Source: Flemingiibacterium sp045587285 (GTDB lineage: Bacteria; Bacillota; Clostridia; Oscillospirales; CAG-272). From it: 5,006 nucleotides of DNA. Made by a program: the position numbers and the translations under genes. The notes below the pieces were generated by a model that did no database searches, was not told the DNA's origin, and worked only from the letters and a program-made list of their open reading frames with translations. The stretch spans positions 1 to 5,006 of the forward strand of contig JAZNBZ010000051.1 of assembly GCA_045587285.1 (NCBI GenBank), given 5' to 3'. Positions within the stretch are counted from its first letter, which is position 1, and every line of letters starts with the position of its first letter. Of the stretch, positions 1-5,006 are shown one piece after another.

Positions 1-1
1 C

Positions 2-625
2 TTCGATCCCGTATCGTCCGCTATGATAATCACCTTCCGCGAGGTGCTTTCCACTATGAAGCGCTTCGGTATGGAGCCCAACAAGTCGCTCGTTGTACTC
101 GGACTCGGACCGGTTGGTCTGTCCTTCGTACAGTTCGCAAAGCTTTCCGGTATGGGACCGATCGTTGCTATCGACATCTCCGACGAAAAGCTCGAGCTTG
201 CAAAGAAGCGCGGCGCAGACCTCGTTATCAACTCGAAGACAACCGATATCGCTACAGCCGTTAAGGAGTTCATCCCCGAGGGCGTTGACTTCGCGCTCGA
301 TGCAGTCGGCGTAAACAGCTTCATCAACACCGCGCTCGAGATCATCAAGCCCGACGCAAAGGTTTGCGTTTACGGTATCTCCGAGGTTATGAACCAGAAC
401 GTTGACTGGAGCAAGTGCCCCTACAACTGGACGCTTCATTTCCATCAGTTCCCCTCGAAGAAGGCAGAGTCCGAGGCTCACGCGCAGGTGTGTGCTTGGA
501 TCGAGGCGGGTATTCTTGATCCTAACGACTATATCTCGCACGTATTCGATTTCGAGGACATCGACAAGGCGTTTGACAAGATCGAAAACCGTGAGCCGAT
601 GATGAAGATGGTCATCAAGTTTTAA
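2..625 (+). CDS. Medium-chain (zinc-type) alcohol/polyol dehydrogenase, C-terminal part, 5'-truncated
   Basis: The reading frame is open from base 2, so the gene starts left of the window; the ATG at 23 is an internal Met. About 207 residues are visible, roughly the cofactor-binding domain and C-terminus of a family usually 330-360 residues long. The Rossmann dinucleotide motif GLGPVG is encoded at 101-118. An Asp at the end of the second beta strand (AID, codon 173-175) favours NAD(H) over NADP(H) by general rule. VDFALDAVG follows, then the typical C-terminal stretch with DFEDIDKAFDKIENRE. The catalytic zinc ligands would lie in the missing N-terminal part and cannot be checked. Known relatives (sorbitol, threonine, galactitol-1-phosphate dehydrogenases) oxidise secondary alcohols in the cytoplasm. 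The kinase gene starts 18 bases after the stop, so the two are probably co-transcribed. The family is confident; the substrate, perhaps a polyol or sugar, is inferred only from the neighbours. Confidence 0.9.
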   Translation, partial: FDPVSSAMIITFREVLSTMKRFGMEPNKSLVVLGLGPVGLSFVQFAKLSGMGPIVAIDISDEKLELAKKRGADLVINSKTTDIATAVKEFIPEGVDFALDAVGVNSFINTALEIIKPDAKVCVYGISEVMNQNVDWSKCPYNWTLHFHQFPSKKAESEAHAQVCAWIEAGILDPNDYISHVFDFEDIDKAFDKIENREPMMKMVIKF

Positions 626-631
626 GTAACA

Positions 632-636
632 AGAGG
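632..636 (+). promoter_or_regulatory. Ribosome binding site of the FGGY kinase
   Basis: AGAGG lies 7 bases before the ATG at 644, inside the 18-base gap after the dehydrogenase stop. It supports this start and translation from a shared message. Confidence 0.7.
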
Positions 637-643
637 TAAAACT

Positions 644-2173
644 ATGCCAACATACTTACTCGCCCACGACCTCGGTACGTCGGGCAACAAGGCAACGCTT
701 TACACAACCGACGGCGCGCTCGTTAAGAGCGCGACGTACGGCTACGCGCTCAAAACACGCGGCGGCGACTGTGCAGAGCAGGAGCCTCTGGCGTGGTGGA
801 AGGCTGTATGCGACTCAACGCGCGAGCTTATGAGGGAAGTGAACCCTGCAGACATCGCCGCTATTTCCTTCAGCGGACAGATGATGGGCTGTGCGTGCGT
901 TGATAAGAACGGCGAGCCGCTTCGCGATTCGCTTATCTGGGCGGATATGCGTACGACGCGCGAGGCGGATATGATCCGCCGTGAGATGTCCGACGAGCAT
1001 TTCTACAAGATCACGGGCAATCGCTTAAGCCCGTCGTACAGCGCGACCAAGCTTATGTGGATTCGCGACAACGAGCCCGAGGTCTACAAGAACACCTACA
1101 AGATGCTCAACGCGAAGGATTTTATAATCTTAAAGCTCACGGGCAAATTCGTCACCGATCCGTCAGACGCGTCGCTTACTTGCCTTATGGATTTAAACAC
1201 CCTCGCGTGGTCTGACGAGCTCATAAGCGCTTGCGGACTTGAAAAGGGAATGCTTCCCGACGTTATAAGCTCGGTTGCAGTTGCAGGCGGTGTTACCGAA
1301 AAAGCGGCAAGCGAGTGCGGACTTATCGCAGGCACTCCCGTAGTATGCGGCGGCGGTGACGGCGCTTGCGCGGCTGTCGGTACGGGCTCCGTTGCGGAAA
1401 ATCAGGCGAATCTTTCGCTCGGTACGTCCTCGTGGATATCGTTCGCTTCGAAGAAGCCTGTGTTCGACGAGGGAATGATGACCTTTAACTTCGCCCACCT
1501 CGTTCCCGGCTACGTCGTGCCGTGCGGCACTATGCAGACGGGCGGCGGCGCACTCTCGTGGGCTGTCAACACGCTCGGCACGTTCGGCCGTGACGCGGCA
1601 CGGATAGACAAGGGCGAGCTTTACAAGAACGTATGCGCGGCTGTTGAGGCGTCCCCCATCGGCGCGAAGGGGCTTTTGTTCCTTCCGTACCTTATGGGCG
1701 AGAGAAGCCCTCGTTGGAATAATATGGCGAAGGGCTCGTTCGTGGGACTCACTATGGAGCACACCACGGGCGATATGCTCCGTGCGGTTATGGAGGGCGT
1801 CGGTATGAACCTGTCGATAATCCTCGAGGCGTTCAGAAGGAGCGGCGCTAACATTGACCGCCTTACCGCGATCGGCGGCGGTGTACGCAATCCGATCTGG
1901 CGTCAGATACTCGCCGACATTCTCGGCGTTACCATCGACATTCCGAACTACCTCGAGGAGGCGACCTCTATGGGCGCGGCAATCGCGGCAGGCGTCGGCG
2001 TCGGTGCGTTCGAGGACTTTAACGTCATCGGAAAATTCCTGAAGAACGAGTACACGTACACGCCCGACCTTACCAAAAAGCCGTTTTACGATGAGCTGAG
2101 GCCCATATTCGACAAGTGCTACTTTGACCTTGAGAATATGAACGCGCTGCTTCACGGTATCGCGGCAAAATAA
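644..2173 (+). CDS. FGGY-family carbohydrate kinase, xylulokinase-like
   Basis: This complete 509-residue protein has the usual length of FGGY sugar kinases, which transfer phosphate from ATP to a sugar or polyol in the cytoplasm. The N-terminal phosphate-binding motif DLGTSGNK begins at residue 9. GQMMG at 78-82 sits where xylulokinase has GQMHG. WADMR is at 99-103, and the motif resembling FGGY signature 1 (YSATKLMW) follows. The likely catalytic base is Asp239 in GGGDGACAAVG, matching GGGDNAAGAVG of E. coli XylB. The second signature region has GERSP at 352-356, and the ATP-site loop AIGGGVRN is at 409-416. All core ATPase elements are present, so an active kinase is expected. The His-to-Met change in the sugar-contacting motif makes D-xylulose uncertain; another ketose, a polyol or a sugar-acid derivative is possible. 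The start is fixed by the ribosome binding site at 632-636. The gene is GC-rich compared with the front of the GRE gene. The lactonase gene begins 19 bases after the stop. Confidence 0.93.
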   Translation: MPTYLLAHDLGTSGNKATLYTTDGALVKSATYGYALKTRGGDCAEQEPLAWWKAVCDSTRELMREVNPADIAAISFSGQMMGCACVDKNGEPLRDSLIWADMRTTREADMIRREMSDEHFYKITGNRLSPSYSATKLMWIRDNEPEVYKNTYKMLNAKDFIILKLTGKFVTDPSDASLTCLMDLNTLAWSDELISACGLEKGMLPDVISSVAVAGGVTEKAASECGLIAGTPVVCGGGDGACAAVGTGSVAENQANLSLGTSSWISFASKKPVFDEGMMTFNFAHLVPGYVVPCGTMQTGGGALSWAVNTLGTFGRDAARIDKGELYKNVCAAVEASPIGAKGLLFLPYLMGERSPRWNNMAKGSFVGLTMEHTTGDMLRAVMEGVGMNLSIILEAFRRSGANIDRLTAIGGGVRNPIWRQILADILGVTIDIPNYLEEATSMGAAIAAGVGVGAFEDFNVIGKFLKNEYTYTPDLTKKPFYDELRPIFDKCYFDLENMNALLHGIAAK

Positions 2174-2177
2174 ATTT

Positions 2178-2183
2178 GAGGAG
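2178..2183 (+). promoter_or_regulatory. Ribosome binding site of the SMP-30-like gene
   Basis: GAGGAG is placed 9 bases before the ATG at 2193, within the 19-base gap after the kinase stop. It decides the start codon. Confidence 0.75.
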
Positions 2184-2192
2184 TAAACACCA

Positions 2193-3179
2193 ATGAAAAC
2201 ATCAAAGCTTTTTGCTCTCCTACCAGATTATATTACCACACCGGACGGTATGGCAATCGATTCCGAGGGCAACCTTATACTCGCTTGTCCGAACTATGCA
2301 GATCAGTCGAAGCCCGGCTGTATCGTAAAGATAGACAAAGACAAGAATATTAAAAAGTGGTTCGACGTCCCCGTAAATCCCGAGGTGGGAGTTGCAAGTC
2401 CTATGGGCATCGCTTTCGGCCCCGATGGCGACCTTTACATATGTGACAACGTAGGCTGGACGGGTAACGAAAACGCCGTTTTCAAGGGACGCATCCTTCG
2501 CATTCGTATGAACGGCGACAAGATAGAGAAGTGCACCGAGGTTGCAAAGGGAATGGAGCATCCTAACGGTATGCGTATCCGCGACGGCTACGTTTACGTC
2601 ACGCAGAGCTCGCTCTCAAAGGTGAAGGATCCCTCGGGCAAGCTTGTAAGCTGTGTTTACCGCTTTGCGCTTGACGACGAGAATATCGAGATCACTAACA
2701 CGCTTGCGGACAAAAACATTCTTACAACGTTCATCACGCACAATCCTGCCGATCAGTACGGCGTTGACGGCATCGAGTTTGACCTCGAGGGCAATCTCCT
2801 CGTCGGCAATTTCGGCGACGGCGCTGTGCATAAGATCAGCTTTAACCCCGATATGACCGTTAAGTCGAACGAGGTTTGGGCGAAGGATCCCGAAAATCTC
2901 GAGAGCACCGACGGTATGATACTTGACGACGACGGCAACCTCTACATCGCCGATTTCTGCGCTAACGCTATCGCAAAGGTTTATCCCGACGGTAAGGTTG
3001 AGCGCCTTGCGCAGAGTCCCGACAGCAACGGCTTTAACGGCGAGCTTGATGAGCCGGGTGAGCCTATAATCTGGAACGGCAAGCTTGTCGTATCCTGCTT
3101 TGACTGCGTGACTAACGACATCGTTATAAACACCGCACACGAGCTTCCGGCAACTCTTGCCGAGATAGATCTCGACTGA
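2193..3179 (+). CDS. SMP-30/gluconolactonase-like beta-propeller (probable sugar lactonase)
   Basis: This complete 328-residue protein is slightly longer than typical SMP-30/gluconolactonase enzymes (about 290-310), which use a divalent metal to hydrolyse aldonolactones to aldonates. No signal peptide or membrane segment is seen, so it should be cytoplasmic. At least five blade motifs of the type x-D/N-G-hydrophobic...D-G-N-L-hydrophobic can be read: TPDGMAID at residues 16-23, SPMGIAF at 69-75, HPNGMRI at 123-129, YGVDGIEF at 189-196 and STDGMILD at 238-245, consistent with a propeller. STDGMILDDDGNLYIAD closely resembles the region of human SMP-30 holding metal ligand Asp204. By spacing, Asp192, Asn125 and Asp18 are candidates for the other active-site positions, so the canonical N-terminal Glu would be Asp; this is an inference made without alignment. 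Its place between a sugar kinase and a GRE supports a sugar-lactone role. A non-enzymatic or other NHL-like propeller function is the main alternative. Confidence 0.87.
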   Translation: MKTSKLFALLPDYITTPDGMAIDSEGNLILACPNYADQSKPGCIVKIDKDKNIKKWFDVPVNPEVGVASPMGIAFGPDGDLYICDNVGWTGNENAVFKGRILRIRMNGDKIEKCTEVAKGMEHPNGMRIRDGYVYVTQSSLSKVKDPSGKLVSCVYRFALDDENIEITNTLADKNILTTFITHNPADQYGVDGIEFDLEGNLLVGNFGDGAVHKISFNPDMTVKSNEVWAKDPENLESTDGMILDDDGNLYIADFCANAIAKVYPDGKVERLAQSPDSNGFNGELDEPGEPIIWNGKLVVSCFDCVTNDIVINTAHELPATLAEIDLD

Positions 3180-3184
3180 ATTTT

Positions 3185-3189
3185 AGGAG
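3185..3189 (+). promoter_or_regulatory. Ribosome binding site of the glycyl radical enzyme
   Basis: AGGAG lies 6 bases before the ATG at 3196, in the 16-base gap after the lactonase stop. It sets the GRE start and argues for translational continuity of the operon. Confidence 0.78.
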
Positions 3190-3195
3190 ATAATT

Positions 3196-5006
3196 ATGTC
3201 AAATTTTGATATACTGCGCGAGCTTGTGTTCGAGCAGGACAATACACACTGCTTTATCGAGCGTGAGCGTATTCTCGCGAGAATTTCCTCTGACGGTGCG
3301 GATGAGGAAGCGCCCGACAGATATGCAAAAGTTCTTTCACAGCTTCTGTCAGAGGTATCTGTGCCCGTATATGAGTGTGACTATTTTGCGGGTAGGGTAG
3401 TTGAAGGAGCACCTGACGAGGGCTTTACTGAAGAAAGTCATCAGCTTATCTCTCACGGACATTTAAGTCCCGACTACAGACTTATTATCACAGAGGGTTT
3501 TTCCGGTATGCTTGCACGAATAAAAGCCAAAGCGTTAGAGAAGGGCGACGAGGAATCAAAGAGCTTTGCTGAAAATGCCGAAATTGTAATTATGGCAATC
3601 AAGGTGTACTGCGAGCGTTATGCGGCAGAGGCACGCAAAATGGGCAAGTGTGAGATGGCAAACGCGCTTATGAAAGTGCCTTTTGAACCTGCATACGATT
3701 TCTATTCCGCACTTCAAGGTATATGGATAGTTCATATGATTGCAAGCTGCTACGTAGGTGCACGTGATTTCGCATTCGGACGTTTTGATCAGTACATGCT
3801 TCCGTACTACGAAAAAGCGATTGCAGACGGCAAGAGCGAAGATGAACTCTGCGAACTTCTTGCAGGATTTATGATAAAGTGTAACGAGATTTGCGGACGT
3901 ACTACTCATAACTACAAATCCAAGCCTGTACCGTGTCAGGCATCCAAGCAGTACATCTGTATTGGCGGTGAGAAGCCGAATGCAGTATCTTTTGCTGTAA
4001 TGAAGGCGGCACAGATTGCCAATATGGCACAGCCGCAGATAACGGTACTTTTAAAGCCCGAAGCAGACGAAGCATTTACAAACGAAGTGTTTGTAGCACT
4101 TTCAGAGCTTGTTGACAAAATACATATCTACAACTACGATCAGACCTTGGCATATCTCATTAAGAAGGGCGTACCCGTGGATATCGCCAAGGATTACACC
4201 TATTCCGCGTGTTGTACGTTTGATTTACACTATCATACAGACCGTCAGGAATATTACGTTCCAGTGCCGCAGATATTTGTGGAAACGCTCCATAAGAAGG
4301 ATTATTCATCGCTTGATGAGCTTGTTGCAGCATTTGTTGACGGTGTTCGCGCTGATATGCAGGTCATGGCAGACAAAAAAATGGCAGGTCAATTCGGAAG
4401 AATTCTCCGCAAATTCTACGTTCTCGACGGACTCCTTCTTTCCGACAGCGCGCTTGAATGCCGCTATCACAACGACGGCAAGGCACCGTACAATTGCCTA
4501 CAGTTTTTCTGCCCGGGCGTGGCGACGCTCGGCGACTCGCTTCGCGTTATCGACAAGCTCGTCTTTAAGGAAAAGCGCTATACCTACGCCGAGCTTATGA
4601 AGATACTCGACGACAACTGGGCAGGGCACGAACAGCTTCGCACAGAGGTGCTCTCATACACTCGCTTCGGCAACGATGACGACGAGGCTGACAAGTACGC
4701 AACGCTCGCAGGCAACGCTTGTATGGATGCGGTTGATGCGGTCAAGCTGAAGCCTAACTACATACTTGTTTCCGGTTTTTATTCCCTTGAACGCGACAAT
4801 ACTTGGCGCGAGGAGGTCGGCGCAACACCCGACGGACGTCTTGCGGGCGATGCATTCAGCGAAAATCAGTCGCCGACGTACGGTGCTGATAAGAGCGGCA
4901 TTACCGCTCTCTTAAAGAGCGTAGCAAAGCTTCCGTTCGAGCGTACGGGTACGGGCGGACTTAACCTCACCTTCTCGAAAACACAGAAGCCCGAAACCCT
5001 CAAGGC
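3196..5006 (+). CDS. Pyruvate formate-lyase-like glycyl radical enzyme, 3'-truncated, atypical Cys-Cys-Thr active site
   Basis: The frame is open from ATG 3196 to the right edge (603 codons) and encodes the PFL domain of a glycyl radical enzyme. These cytoplasmic, oxygen-sensitive enzymes are activated by a radical-SAM partner that makes a radical on a C-terminal Gly; a Cys thiyl radical then attacks the substrate. Landmarks are GHLSPDY at residues 88-94 and PAYDFYSALQGIW at 165-177, both typical of dehydratase-like GREs, then TPDGR at 544-548 and SVAKLPF at 575-581, shared with PFL. The glycyl loop (RVxGY-type) would lie about 80-120 residues further on, outside the window, giving an estimated total near 700, shorter than most dehydratase GREs. 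The active-site loop reads DYTYSACCTFD, with Cys339-Cys340-Thr341 where dehydratases have Cys-Val-Glu. No N-terminal extension of the kind that targets some GREs to microcompartments is present. The first 1.2 kb is more AT-rich than the rest. Family membership is secure; the reaction and substrate are unknown. Confidence 0.93.
   Translation, partial: MSNFDILRELVFEQDNTHCFIERERILARISSDGADEEAPDRYAKVLSQLLSEVSVPVYECDYFAGRVVEGAPDEGFTEESHQLISHGHLSPDYRLIITEGFSGMLARIKAKALEKGDEESKSFAENAEIVIMAIKVYCERYAAEARKMGKCEMANALMKVPFEPAYDFYSALQGIWIVHMIASCYVGARDFAFGRFDQYMLPYYEKAIADGKSEDELCELLAGFMIKCNEICGRTTHNYKSKPVPCQASKQYICIGGEKPNAVSFAVMKAAQIANMAQPQITVLLKPEADEAFTNEVFVALSELVDKIHIYNYDQTLAYLIKKGVPVDIAKDYTYSACCTFDLHYHTDRQEYYVPVPQIFVETLHKKDYSSLDELVAAFVDGVRADMQVMADKKMAGQFGRILRKFYVLDGLLLSDSALECRYHNDGKAPYNCLQFFCPGVATLGDSLRVIDKLVFKEKRYTYAELMKILDDNWAGHEQLRTEVLSYTRFGNDDDEADKYATLAGNACMDAVDAVKLKPNYILVSGFYSLERDNTWREEVGATPDGRLAGDAFSENQSPTYGADKSGITALLKSVAKLPFERTGTGGLNLTFSKTQKPETLK

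Noticed and set aside
23..25. ATG at 23 as the true start of the dehydrogenase
   Set aside because: The frame is open upstream to the window edge, there is no convincing ribosome binding site, and the family needs an N-terminal catalytic domain before this point.
1193..2155. Long open frame (320 codons) on the minus strand opposite the FGGY kinase
   Set aside because: It lies wholly antisense to a gene with clear family motifs, its translation is Arg/Ala/Val-rich with no recognisable domain, and such shadows are common opposite GC-rich genes.
626..3195. Promoters, terminators or riboswitches between genes
   Set aside because: The gaps are only 16-19 bases, each largely taken up by a ribosome binding site, with no hairpin followed by a T run.
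3556..4118. Two minus-strand frames (3556-3909 and 3936-4118) in the AT-richer part of the GRE
   Set aside because: Their translations match no family I recognise and both lie inside the conserved GRE coding sequence; they look like antisense shadows.
4375..4381. Run of seven A as a possible frameshift or slippage site
   Set aside because: The GRE frame continues intact for over 600 bases beyond it with conserved motifs, and no alternative frame looks like a plausible product.
4109..4600. 163-codon + strand frame overlapping the GRE gene
   Set aside because: It is in another frame of the GRE, has a low-complexity Arg/Ser/Thr-rich translation and no ribosome binding site, while the GRE frame is conserved throughout.
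3196..5006. GRE as an isethionate, dihydroxypropanesulfonate, choline or propanediol enzyme
   Set aside because: Those enzymes carry the Cys-x-Glu loop, absent here, and no sulfonate, choline or microcompartment genes are seen nearby.

Overview
The window looks like part of a catabolic operon from an anaerobic, Gram-positive-type gut bacterium, most likely a Clostridia/Oscillospirales-like Bacillota. The reasons are strong AGGAG-like ribosome binding sites, moderate GC with many C-ending codons, tight same-strand gene packing and an oxygen-sensitive glycyl radical enzyme. This placement is an inference from style and content; no taxonomic marker is present.

Four genes lie on the + strand, separated by only 16-19 bases, with no promoter or terminator visible between them. 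In order they are: (1) the C-terminal two thirds of a medium-chain (zinc-type) NAD(P)-dependent dehydrogenase, cut by the left edge; (2) a complete 509-residue FGGY carbohydrate kinase of the xylulokinase type; (3) a complete 328-residue SMP-30/gluconolactonase-type beta-propeller; (4) the first 603 residues of a pyruvate formate-lyase-like glycyl radical enzyme (GRE), cut by the right edge before its glycyl radical loop.

Together they suggest anaerobic breakdown of a sugar, polyol or sugar acid. The dehydrogenase would oxidise a polyol or sugar, the lactonase would open an aldonolactone, the kinase would phosphorylate a ketose or related sugar, and the GRE would do radical chemistry on an intermediate. 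The substrate and step order cannot be read from the sequence.

The most interesting point is the GRE. Its body resembles the diol/choline/hydroxyproline dehydratase-like GREs, but the expected Cys-x-Glu catalytic motif is replaced by Cys-Cys-Thr, closer to the Cys-Cys pair of pyruvate formate-lyase. With its sugar-pathway neighbours, this makes it a candidate for an uncharacterised GRE reaction. The gene also shows an internal shift in base composition near position 4400. No RNA genes, mobile elements, CRISPR arrays or long repeats were seen, and there is no gene-free stretch longer than 19 bases.
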